DNA of 23,940 nucleotides from a virus. Made by a program: the position numbers and the translations under genes. Numbering within the stretch: position 1 is the stretch's first letter; every line of letters starts with the position of its first letter. Positions 1 to 7,591 of this stretch are shown one piece after another. The notes beneath the pieces are model-generated. The model made no database searches. It was given only the letters and a program-made list of their open reading frames with translations, and was not told where the DNA came from. The stretch is taken from positions 1 through 23,940 of IMG/VR virus record IMGVR_UViG_3300030451_002715, one strand, 5' to 3'.

Positions 1-2304
1 GGATCTAAATTAGAGTATGCAACTTTTGTTAGAGAGAGCGATTCTTTTCGGATCGTTGGATCGAGCGGCTCTCCGAATGTTTCATTTGATACTGACGATC
101 TTCCCGTCGACGTAAGCGATACTTTTGACGCGACTCTAGAGCCTTCGACGAATGGAAACTATTATATACATCCGAGATTTCCCGAACTCGTAAACTCCGA
201 CGGACGTTTATTCCCTGAATCGATGTCATCAACTGGATTGACATACGATAATAATAACGTAGCAAATTATAATACTCTCTTCGCTTCGATCGGATCCTCT
301 TCAACTCGAAGAGTAAAAGTCCGAACTCCTCGCGGCGAGATTAAGTCCTTTCGTATAACGAGCGGAGTTCAACGATTCCCCGAAATTATCAACTCGATTC
401 TTGATTCAAATACAACGGGACTCTCGACAGGAACCGACGGAAGCTTCGTCGACTTCTCGATCTCTGACAATCGATCGCTAGTCGTTCGAGCGAATACGAA
501 TAAAGATACTGCAGAATGTGTTCTTGCTTTCTTCTCATCGTCCGAATCGAAAACATTACTTGAACAAACTTATGGTCTCCCTCCGATGGGTATATGGAAC
601 GATGATTCAAACGGAGGATATCCGACTGCCGATCTTGAAAGATTGTTTTTTCCGATTGATGTGTGGACGGGCCTCGGTCCCTTTCCGGTCGACCCGATTT
701 CTCAAAACGGATCTTCTCAAGAAATCGTTTATCAAGGGAGATATGTTCCTCTTGCTGCTCCCAATCGAAAAGGGCAAGCAATGACGCAAGGAGTCCCTGG
801 AGGAATCGCTCTCGGATATTATCAGAATGGAGAGTCGAAGATCTTAGTAAAAGATAATCTCGGACTTCCGACTTCATTTACAACTGGAATCGTCTTCGAT
901 CTCGAAGTATCATATTATGATAAACGACTCGAACAAATGTCGACTCAAACTTTCCCAATTACTCATCAATCGACTGCGACGTATTCAGGGAGCGACATCG
1001 GATATTTACTCCATATTCTTCAACCGTTTTCATCGAATCTTCGATCGAGCTTCGGAGACTTCGACGGATTCGAACCCGCGAAACTCTATCTTTCATCTCG
1101 ATTAAGATTTCAGCGTCCGGGAGTAGCACTTCTTAAGCTACTCCAAAGCGGAGGAGGATCGAAGATCAATGGAAACTTTGATCTCTCTTCAATCGGTTTA
1201 AATATTGATCAATCAGAGATCGACATCGATTCCTTTATTCAATATGAATCGATCCCGAATATCATGATCAACTTAGATTTAAGAAGTGAAGGAACTGACT
1301 TTCGGTCGATCGTTACTCCACTCCTTCAAGCGATGGGAGCGGTTCTCGTTATGCGACGATCTCAGGATGGACGATGCAAGATCGCTCTCCAACCGATCGG
1401 ACTCGAACAAGCCGCAGCGGCCGCGTTGACTATAAATAACGGCGATTGGTTCTCGGACGATCCTCCTTCTTGGTCGGTATATGAAGACATCGTAACTCAA
1501 GTCGAGATCAACTTCGACTATGATGTCGTCGAACAAAAGTTAAGAACGAAACGAGTCTTCAATAATCAAGAAGCGATCAATCGATACGCGGGAGAAACGA
1601 ACAAAATTCAACTGGATCTCTATGGAGTCTCGTCGGATCAAATCGGAGGAACGGCGGGAGACTCTTTCTCCTTCTTTCTTCCCATCGTTCAAAGAATCTT
1701 TAATCTCCTCTCAAATCCAATTCGACTTTGGAGAGGATCGATCGGCAGCGGTCAATCCTCTTTAGTCGACGCGGGTCGATATGCGATCGTAAATTCTCCT
1801 TTACTAAAAGGATATACTCCCGAATACGGAGTCTCAAACGGAGTCGGATTCATTCGATCGATTCGTCAAGAACTCATGAGCGAAGGAACTGAACTAGAGA
1901 TTATTCATATCGGAACTAAGACTGCTTCATGGAATGATTCCGCGAAAGTTTTAGCAGTCACTTCATCGACGATAGTGACGATCGATCAAGATGTTTTTTC
2001 GAACACGGATCTTCTCGGAGACTCTGTCAAAGACTCCTCCTTCTTCAAAGCGGGAGATGTCGTCGATTATGTCTTCGAGGGAGATCATGATAATTCGACA
2101 ACTGGATTGACGATTCAATCAATAACAGATCTCGGATCAACTGCTAAAATTACATTTACGGCCGCTCATGGAATACTCGCTCCAGGCGGTACATTAGAAC
2201 CAACGATTTACACTTCGGCGACTGCGGATCAAAAGATCGATGCTTATATAGCGAATGCATCGGGAGTCCTCGGATCGTCTGACGAAGGGAAAGAATACGG
2301 ATGA
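1..2304 (+). CDS. Tail-tip/baseplate-like structural protein, 5' truncated
   Basis: The frame is open from base 1 to the TGA at 2302-2304, so the gene starts upstream of the window; 767 codons are visible. The Met at 223 is internal and has no convincing Shine-Dalgarno site. The protein is rich in Ser, Asp, Ile and beta-forming residues, with no membrane segment and no enzymatic motif I recognise. A central stretch (about 1270-1400) with DLRSEGTDFRS followed by LLQAMGAVLVMRR looks like the hub or tip proteins of siphovirus-type tails, which are large and lie just before the fibre and lysis genes. The next gene, the endolysin, overlaps its stop by four bases (ATGA), implying translational coupling. 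The tail-tip role is inferred from size, position and composition; a different large virion protein is possible. Confidence 0.6.
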   Translation, partial: GSKLEYATFVRESDSFRIVGSSGSPNVSFDTDDLPVDVSDTFDATLEPSTNGNYYIHPRFPELVNSDGRLFPESMSSTGLTYDNNNVANYNTLFASIGSSSTRRVKVRTPRGEIKSFRITSGVQRFPEIINSILDSNTTGLSTGTDGSFVDFSISDNRSLVVRANTNKDTAECVLAFFSSSESKTLLEQTYGLPPMGIWNDDSNGGYPTADLERLFFPIDVWTGLGPFPVDPISQNGSSQEIVYQGRYVPLAAPNRKGQAMTQGVPGGIALGYYQNGESKILVKDNLGLPTSFTTGIVFDLEVSYYDKRLEQMSTQTFPITHQSTATYSGSDIGYLLHILQPFSSNLRSSFGDFDGFEPAKLYLSSRLRFQRPGVALLKLLQSGGGSKINGNFDLSSIGLNIDQSEIDIDSFIQYESIPNIMINLDLRSEGTDFRSIVTPLLQAMGAVLVMRRSQDGRCKIALQPIGLEQAAAAALTINNGDWFSDDPPSWSVYEDIVTQVEINFDYDVVEQKLRTKRVFNNQEAINRYAGETNKIQLDLYGVSSDQIGGTAGDSFSFFLPIVQRIFNLLSNPIRLWRGSIGSGQSSLVDAGRYAIVNSPLLKGYTPEYGVSNGVGFIRSIRQELMSEGTELEIIHIGTKTASWNDSAKVLAVTSSTIVTIDQDVFSNTDLLGDSVKDSSFFKAGDVVDYVFEGDHDNSTTGLTIQSITDLGSTAKITFTAAHGILAPGGTLEPTIYTSATADQKIDAYIANASGVLGSSDEGKEYG

Positions 2305-2999
2305 GTAAACATACTAAACGCGAACTCGAAGAGCAGCTCGACATCTTACAACATGAGAACCGACGATATCGTCGAGCGTTAAATCAACTCAGTATCGATA
2401 TCGACGCGACTGTAGACGTCAATGTAAATGTCGACATCGATCGAAAGGTTCGACCTAACGAGCGGATCCTTCGAGTCTTAGATCGAGCCGAAAGAGAATG
2501 GAATCTAAACGTAACAGAGCCGGGAGAAGGTGGAGACTCTTCTCGGATCTCGTATTATATTAAATCGAAGGATTGTCTCGGATGGAGTTGGGAAGATGAT
2601 TACGCTAGAAACGGGCAGTTCGCTTGGTGCGGAGCGTTCGCGGCGGCTTGTTATTCGAATGATATTCTCTTCAATATTCGCAAGAATACATTTGCGTCTT
2701 GCTATCGAATGAATCGCGATTGGGGAAACTCTTCGCGAGTTCAAGCAGTCGATTCGATTCTTCCCGGTGACATCGTTATTATTTATACTTCTTCAGAGCG
2801 TTCTCCTTCTTACGGAAATCACATCACGATCGCTCGTTCGATCCCTGATTCCGAAGGCGAGTTTCATACAACCGAAGGGAACGCTCACGGAGTCGGACCC
2901 GATCAAACTTGGAGAGAAGGAGTCGTAAAACGATCTCGAAACGTCTCCGAAGTCGCTCGCGTTTATCGATTACTAGACGAAGATTATTCTCATGAGTGA
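2301..2999 (+). CDS. CHAP-like cysteine peptidase/amidase endolysin
   Basis: A 232-residue protein that probably cleaves host peptidoglycan at lysis. The C-terminal part has the layout of a CHAP/NlpC-P60-type cysteine hydrolase: candidate nucleophile Cys110 in FAWCGAFAAAC, then a Gly-Asp turn (PGDIVIIY, about 156-162), candidate His174 in YGNHITIARS, and a polar third residue in TEGNAHG (about 191-197). The N-terminal 50 residues are charged and helical, followed by a low-complexity Asp/Val run (about 32-47) that looks like a linker. I see no signal peptide, so export would depend on the holin encoded next door. It overlaps the preceding gene by ATGA and the holin-like gene by eight bases. 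A virion-associated peptidoglycan hydrolase of the tail is the alternative, given the upstream tail gene. Confidence 0.75.
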   Translation: MSKHTKRELEEQLDILQHENRRYRRALNQLSIDIDATVDVNVNVDIDRKVRPNERILRVLDRAEREWNLNVTEPGEGGDSSRISYYIKSKDCLGWSWEDDYARNGQFAWCGAFAAACYSNDILFNIRKNTFASCYRMNRDWGNSSRVQAVDSILPGDIVIIYTSSERSPSYGNHITIARSIPDSEGEFHTTEGNAHGVGPDQTWREGVVKRSRNVSEVARVYRLLDEDYSHE

Positions 3000-3228
3000 A
3001 GATAAAAAAGACGACGAAAAGCGAACGATGCTTAAACGATTGGGAGGACGAAAGGCGATGGCCTTTTATGCGACTCTTTTAGTTTTATTTATTCTTGCTA
3101 TAATAAACAAAGCACACGCGGAAATAATATCCGCGATCGACTCTCTTTTCTTGATCTTCGCTGGATCGAACGTCATGAAAGGGAGAACTCAGGACACCAA
3201 AGAACCAACCAAGGAGGAATCCAAATGA
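2992..3228 (+). CDS. Holin-like small membrane protein
   Basis: A 78-residue protein with a charged N terminus (MSEDKKDDEKR), one clear membrane segment at about residues 24-42 (FYATLLVLFILAII), a second weaker hydrophobic stretch at about 45-60, and a charged C-terminal tail rich in Lys, Glu and Thr. This size and charge pattern fits a phage holin, which permeabilises the inner membrane and releases the endolysin. The start overlaps the end of the endolysin gene by eight bases, which supports a lysis pair. No family-specific motif is visible, so the holin call rests on topology and position. Confidence 0.6.
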   Translation: MSEDKKDDEKRTMLKRLGGRKAMAFYATLLVLFILAIINKAHAEIISAIDSLFLIFAGSNVMKGRTQDTKEPTKEESK

Positions 3229-3590
3229 GTTTAAATGTTACCGATCCAATTATCGCGGGATCGATCCGCGGAGTGTATAATGCTTCTTCTGTAAATAATA
3301 CCGATTGGAATGATCTCTCCTCTTCCGATTTCGTCGATTCTGTAACAGGATCCGCAGTCGCTTCGGGATTGTCTTTCGCTTTTCTTGCAGTCGTTAATAA
3401 GGGGACGAATCTCGCTTATATTAAATATCGAGCGAGGACGGGAGCGGGAGACGCTGTAACGAATGAGCTTCCTATCGATTATTATTATTCTGACGATATC
3501 GGAACGATCAATACTACAGTCTCGACGATCGCATATAAGAAGGCCGCGGGATCCGACACGTTCTATTTAATCGCTGGATTCTCAAAGTAA
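3225..3590 (+). CDS. Small virion-associated protein, unknown function
   Basis: A 121-residue soluble protein preceded by a strong Shine-Dalgarno site (AAGGAGG at about 3210-3217); its ATG overlaps the holin-like stop by four bases. It is rich in Ser, Thr, Asp, Ala and Tyr with predicted beta strands and has no Cys and no membrane segment. The opening (MSLNVTDPIIAGSIRGVYNA) resembles the start of the following tail-fibre gene (MSLDIRPNPSATGSVTGGLE), so both may share a short N-terminal virion-attachment segment. A tail-fibre accessory or adaptor role is plausible from position only. Confidence 0.55.
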   Translation: MSLNVTDPIIAGSIRGVYNASSVNNTDWNDLSSSDFVDSVTGSAVASGLSFAFLAVVNKGTNLAYIKYRARTGAGDAVTNELPIDYYYSDDIGTINTTVSTIAYKKAAGSDTFYLIAGFSK

Positions 3591-3600
3591 GGAGTCAATC

Positions 3601-5352
3601 ATGAGTTTAGACATTCGTCCAAATCCATCCGCGACGGGATCCGTAACGGGCGGCCTTGAATATAAAGGAAGTTATAACGCTACGACTAACAGTCCCGATT
3701 TAACTTCATCTGAAAAAGGGGACTTTTATATCGTCTCCGTTGGAGGAACTCTCGCGGGAGTAACTCTCGATGTCGGAGATCATATCGTATTTAATCAAGA
3801 CGCATCTTCTCCGATCACTTCTGCAATGTTTGATAAAATCGATAATACCGACGCAGTCGCAAGTGTCAACGGACAAACTGGACCCGTCGTTCTCGATACT
3901 GATGACATTTCCGAAGGAGTAGGAGCAACGAATCTTTATTATACGGACGGTCGATTTGATACTCGATTCGCTGCGAAAAATACGGGAGACTTGACCGAGG
4001 GATCAAATCTCTACTATACGAATGCACGATTTGATACCCAACTCGGAACAAAAGATACGGACAATCTCTCCGAAGGCAGTTCGAACTTGTATTATACGAA
4101 TGCTCGATTTGATACTCAACTCGGAACGAAGACAACTGATAATCTGACCGAGGGCAGTTCGAATCTGTATTATACGAACGCTCGGTTTGATGCACGTTTC
4201 GACACTCAACTCGGAACTAAAACGACTGATAATTTAACCGAGGGAAGCTCGAATCTCTACTATACGAATGCTCGATTTGATACTCAACTCGGAACAAAAG
4301 ATACGGGGGATCTAACCGAAGGATCGAACTTATATTATACGAATGCTCGATCGGATGCACGAATCGCAGCCGCAAATATGACAGATCTTAACGATGTCAA
4401 TTATACAGCGGGAGCGGGAATCGATGGACAGTTCCTTAAATATGTAAATGCGAATAATCGATGGGAAGCGGCGGCCGTTCCTGGTGGAGTGAGTTCCGTA
4501 AATGGAGACGCGGGTCCGAATGTCGTTCTCGATACTGACGATATATCCGAGGGATCTTCGAATCTGTATTATACGAATGCACGTTTCGACACTCAACTCG
4601 GAACGAAGACGACTGATAATCTGACCGAGGGAAGCTCGAATCTCTACTATACGAATGCTCGATTTGATGCTCGATTTGATACCCAACTCGGAACTAAAAC
4701 GACTGATAATTTAACCGAGGGAAGCTCGAATCTCTACTATACGAATACTCGATTCGATACTCAACTCGGAACGAAGACGACGGACAATCTAACCGAAGGA
4801 TCCTCGAACTTATATTACACGAACGCTCGATTCGATACTCAACTCGGAACGAAGGACACGGGAGACTTAAGCGAAGGCTCGAACTTGTATTACACGAACG
4901 CGAGAGCGGACGCGAGAATCGGAGCGGCGAATCTTACCGATCTTAACGATGTCAATTATACAGCGGGATCGGGTATCGATGGATATGTTTTAGAATATGT
5001 TCATGCTAATAATCGATGGGAAGCGAAGGAAGCGACGGGAGGAGGAGGAGGATCTCGTCCGACTGTAACAGAAATTACAAGCACACCATACACGATTTCG
5101 AATCCTTCGGCGTCGACATTAGAAGAGATTTATATGTGTGATACAGGAGCTTCGGCAGTAACTCTTCCAACTGCAATCGGAAACGAGGGAGTCAAGATTC
5201 AGGTCAAGAATAGAATCTCCTCTGCGATTACAGTAAGCGCACCAAATCCAGGAACTCAACAAACGATCGACGGTTCGAACTCTGTTTCGATTACGAGTCA
5301 ATATGAGAGTTTAACGTTCGTCTCTGATAATACGAATTGGAATATCATCTAA
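3601..5352 (+). CDS. Tail fibre with tandem NLYYTNAR repeats
   Basis: A 583-residue fibre-type protein preceded by AAGGAG. Residues 1-85 form an N-terminal part likely to attach to the tail. Residues about 86-475 are two copies of one module: SVNG...VVLDTDDISEG, a run of about 26-residue repeats centred on EGS(S)NLYYTNARFDTQLGTK, then TDLNDVNYTAG and NNRWEA. I count eleven NLYYT repeats, six in the first module and five in the second. NLYYT/DAR repeats are known from many phage tail-fibre shafts. Residues about 485-583 form a non-repetitive beta-rich C-terminal head (TVTEITSTPYTIS to NTNWNII), probably the receptor-binding or trimerising end. The stop overlaps the next ATG. Confidence 0.8.
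   Translation: MSLDIRPNPSATGSVTGGLEYKGSYNATTNSPDLTSSEKGDFYIVSVGGTLAGVTLDVGDHIVFNQDASSPITSAMFDKIDNTDAVASVNGQTGPVVLDTDDISEGVGATNLYYTDGRFDTRFAAKNTGDLTEGSNLYYTNARFDTQLGTKDTDNLSEGSSNLYYTNARFDTQLGTKTTDNLTEGSSNLYYTNARFDARFDTQLGTKTTDNLTEGSSNLYYTNARFDTQLGTKDTGDLTEGSNLYYTNARSDARIAAANMTDLNDVNYTAGAGIDGQFLKYVNANNRWEAAAVPGGVSSVNGDAGPNVVLDTDDISEGSSNLYYTNARFDTQLGTKTTDNLTEGSSNLYYTNARFDARFDTQLGTKTTDNLTEGSSNLYYTNTRFDTQLGTKTTDNLTEGSSNLYYTNARFDTQLGTKDTGDLSEGSNLYYTNARADARIGAANLTDLNDVNYTAGSGIDGYVLEYVHANNRWEAKEATGGGGGSRPTVTEITSTPYTISNPSASTLEEIYMCDTGASAVTLPTAIGNEGVKIQVKNRISSAITVSAPNPGTQQTIDGSNSVSITSQYESLTFVSDNTNWNII
3895..4920 (+). repeat. Tandem repeats coding for the fibre shaft
   Basis: Eleven units of roughly 75-90 bp, each coding for DNLTEGSSNLYYTNARFD-type sequence, lie inside the fibre gene. 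They sit in a higher-order duplication: 3856-4470 and 4489-5025 are two versions of the same module and differ in length by 78 bp, one repeat. Some units are nearly identical in DNA (for example around 4213-4281 and 4692-4756), which suggests recent copying or homogenisation, while others differ at synonymous sites. Confidence 0.85.
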
Positions 5353-5846
5353 TGACTTATTTAACGACAACATTGACAGATCAGAAAACTAATCTCAGTT
5401 TTCAAAAAACGACTGTCACCTCGTCTCAAAATGTGACGACGACTTACACTTTGGTTGAAGGCGGTCAAATGACTTATACTCCGACTTCGGCAAGTGCAGA
5501 GATTATGATTGAGTTCTCGACTGCTTTCGGACGACGAGATCCCGACAATTCGATTTTATTTCGAGTTCAAATCGGAGATACTGTCGGAACCCTTGGAGAT
5601 GTGGTAACGAATAATACTGATTACTTTAACGCCTTCGCGGGAACCACAACTGCGAACATCGTTAACACATCCGACATGATCACTTTGAAATATAAGTTGA
5701 GCGGATGGACGGGAGCGAAGATCATCCAAATTCAATGTAAATGCATTTCGGGAACTCGCGAGAGTATTGTTAACGCCAATAAATTGATAGCGACGACTGC
5801 AGATCTTCTCTACAATCCGACCATGATCATGTATGAAGTGAGTTAA
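5352..5846 (+). CDS. Putative tail-fibre tip/accessory protein, MTY paralogue 1
   Basis: A 164-residue protein starting at the ATG that overlaps the fibre stop (TAATG). An in-frame TTG lies 15 bases upstream, but the ATG is preferred because the two downstream paralogues also begin MTY. It is beta-rich, with no membrane segment or enzyme motif. An SSQNVTTTYTLVEGGQMTYTP segment is followed by a strand like IMIEFSTAFGRRDPDNS, a pattern repeated in the next two genes, and it ends near MIMYEVS. This looks like a small beta-sandwich virion protein; a receptor-binding or fibre-tip role is inferred from position. Confidence 0.6.
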   Translation: MTYLTTTLTDQKTNLSFQKTTVTSSQNVTTTYTLVEGGQMTYTPTSASAEIMIEFSTAFGRRDPDNSILFRVQIGDTVGTLGDVVTNNTDYFNAFAGTTTANIVNTSDMITLKYKLSGWTGAKIIQIQCKCISGTRESIVNANKLIATTADLLYNPTMIMYEVS

Positions 5847-5848
5847 AA

Positions 5849-6361
5849 ATGACGTATCAAATCCAAAGCTCATTCGATGAGAACTTTAAAATTTTATCAA
5901 ATCTTGATCCTTCCGCTCTTACATTAACGACGACTTATCAAGAAGTCCCTGAATCTTATATCGATTATATACCCTCTCCTTCTTCTGCTCATGTTGTTTA
6001 TCAGTTTAGCGCGTATTTCGCTTCGAACCTTGGAGGAGATACGGGAATCTTAGAAGTAAACTGCTTTTTCAAATTACAGTACTCTGACGATAACGGCTCG
6101 ACTTGGAGCGATTGGGGAGATAATACGGAATGTTATATAGGATCCGCGGCATCCGATGTCTCACAACGTTCTACAGTTGATTTAAAATGGACTCTATCTG
6201 CGAGCGGATGGACTTCGGCGAAACGTCTTCGAGTGCAATCGAAACAAGACACGGGATCAAATACGATCCTCCATCAACTCGAAACGTTTTTTGATAGCAC
6301 GGGCGAACGAACTGATACGAATAAATATGGAACTTCGGTCTCTTGTTATTCAGTCGACTAA
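5849..6361 (+). CDS. Putative tail-fibre tip/accessory protein, MTY paralogue 2
   Basis: A 170-residue beta-rich protein that starts two bases after the previous stop. It shares the order of features with its neighbours: start MTY, a TTTYQEVPESYIDYIPSPSS block, a strand block VVYQFSAYFASNLGGDTG, and a Tyr-containing C terminus (SVSCYSVD). A GSTWSDWGDN loop and a LSASGWTSAKRLRVQ segment match the KLSGWTGAKIIQIQ segment of the gene before it, so homology is likely despite low identity. No catalytic motif is seen. Probably a variable surface virion protein. Confidence 0.6.
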   Translation: MTYQIQSSFDENFKILSNLDPSALTLTTTYQEVPESYIDYIPSPSSAHVVYQFSAYFASNLGGDTGILEVNCFFKLQYSDDNGSTWSDWGDNTECYIGSAASDVSQRSTVDLKWTLSASGWTSAKRLRVQSKQDTGSNTILHQLETFFDSTGERTDTNKYGTSVSCYSVD

Positions 6362-6370
6362 GGAGCAAAT

Positions 6371-6823
6371 ATGACGTATTTAAGAAGACGTAAGATTCAA
6401 AATCTTGATACTGTATTTACAGCGAACACAAGTTCACAGACGATTAGTACGACCGTCCTCGATGTAAGTAATTCAGAGATAACATTTACCCCCCCAACGG
6501 GAAACTTTAATTTCGTCGTTTTTGAGTATACTGTTCAATATCATAACGATCCTGATAATAATAATAATCTGAATTATGAACTCCAAGAAAAGATCGGGGC
6601 GGGATCTTATGCGGCTCTCGGAAGCGGATATCGAGTTCAAGAAATAACGAGAACAGTTCAATATCAATCAACGATCACGGGTCGATTTATGATTCCGATT
6701 TATTCGGGATCTCGGACGTATAAATTAACGATACGAGCAAGTGCAACGAATCGAGAAGTTACGCTAAACGAAACGAACGAACCTCAAGTTTACTCACCCA
6801 TCTATCAAATGTACTGTATATAA
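6371..6823 (+). CDS. Putative tail-fibre tip/accessory protein, MTY paralogue 3
   Basis: A 150-residue protein with a good Shine-Dalgarno site (AAGGAG at about 6360-6365). It begins MTYLRRRK and follows the same plan as the two upstream genes: SSQTISTTVLDVSNSEITFTP, then VVFEYTVQYHNDPDNNNN, and a Tyr-rich end (SPIYQMYCI). The strand-turn-strand spacing is conserved while the sequence has diverged widely. Function unknown; the structural-protein call rests on the paralogues and on the location between the fibre and the spanin-like genes. Confidence 0.6.
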   Translation: MTYLRRRKIQNLDTVFTANTSSQTISTTVLDVSNSEITFTPPTGNFNFVVFEYTVQYHNDPDNNNNLNYELQEKIGAGSYAALGSGYRVQEITRTVQYQSTITGRFMIPIYSGSRTYKLTIRASATNREVTLNETNEPQVYSPIYQMYCI

Positions 6824-6825
6824 TT

Positions 6826-7167
6826 ATGATTAATTTAGATTTAAAAAACGCGAGCGATTTAATCAACTCGCCGATCGGCTATATCACGATCGCAGTCTCC
6901 TCGATCCTCCTCGCGTTCCTCTTTGGAGCGTCCATCGGATCAACTAAAAAAGAAGACGTATGTAAAGAAGAATTGAACTTGATCGAAGTTCAGGTCGAAC
7001 AGCTCGAACAAGTGGAGATTCAGAGAATCAAGGCCGTCTCCGAAGGTGAGACTCGATGTATCGAGCGAGAGCAGAAAGTCTGTCGAGTTCAAAAGGAAGA
7101 GATCAAGACGAACTGTAATAACTTGATCAAACAGATCTTCCCTGAAAGCGGAGCATCTCTCGAATGA
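6826..7167 (+). CDS. Membrane-anchored coiled-coil protein, i-spanin-like
   Basis: A 113-residue protein with one N-terminal membrane segment (about 17-37, IGYITIAVSSILLAFLFGA) followed by a charged, helical, coiled-coil-prone region (about 42-103) containing four Cys (46, 78, 86, 97). This is the topology of inner-membrane spanins (Rz-like), which reach across the periplasm and help disrupt the outer membrane. The next gene overlaps its stop by ATGA, as expected for a coupled spanin pair. Sequence similarity to known Rz proteins cannot be shown by eye, and any small membrane-bound coiled-coil protein would look alike. Confidence 0.5.
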   Translation: MINLDLKNASDLINSPIGYITIAVSSILLAFLFGASIGSTKKEDVCKEELNLIEVQVEQLEQVEIQRIKAVSEGETRCIEREQKVCRVQKEEIKTNCNNLIKQIFPESGASLE

Positions 7168-7580
7168 TTTATTTAGTTTTTCCTCTTCTCTTAAATGTTC
7201 TCTCTGCGTCGATTACTCTCGACGATGGACACAAAATCTCTGCTCCGTTTGTCCTTCAAGGGACTCTCGCGAATGATTCGGGATTTCTCGTCTCGGTTGG
7301 AGACATGGCAGACATTCAAAGCGGTCTGCATGGGAACTCCTGTTTAATTCGAGTAAGTGAAATTAAACATCGATTCGAGATCGAGTCGATCCAGCAGATC
7401 AAGAGATGCAATGATCGACTTAATACTTTTAGAACATCTCTTGACGAATCCAAATTATTGAATGAAACTCTTTCTAAAGAATTGAAAAAAGAGAAGCGAT
7501 ATTCAGAGCGCCTTCTCTATGGATCGATTCTCGCAACCGTCGCTTTATCTGCGACGAGTATATATTTCGCTACAAAATAG
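7164..7580 (+). CDS. Exported protein with C-terminal membrane anchor, spanin-like
   Basis: A 138-residue protein with an N-terminal hydrophobic signal (YLVFPLLLNVLSA, about 3-15, plausible cleavage after LSA), a short beta-rich region (about 17-65), a helical coiled-coil-prone region (about 68-115) and a C-terminal membrane segment (about 117-135, LLYGSILATVALSATSIYF). N-terminal export plus a C-terminal anchor resembles unimolecular spanins, but there is no lipobox Cys at the signal cleavage site, so it is not a standard lipoprotein spanin. It overlaps the i-spanin-like gene by four bases. A role in the last step of lysis is inferred from topology and pairing. Confidence 0.5.
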   Translation: MIYLVFPLLLNVLSASITLDDGHKISAPFVLQGTLANDSGFLVSVGDMADIQSGLHGNSCLIRVSEIKHRFEIESIQQIKRCNDRLNTFRTSLDESKLLNETLSKELKKEKRYSERLLYGSILATVALSATSIYFATK

Positions 7581-7591
7581 AAAGATTTATC

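Noticed and set aside
3866-4686. Minus-strand open frames opposite the tail-fibre repeats
   Set aside because: Same repeat effect; composition is antisense of NLYYTNAR and there is no start signal.
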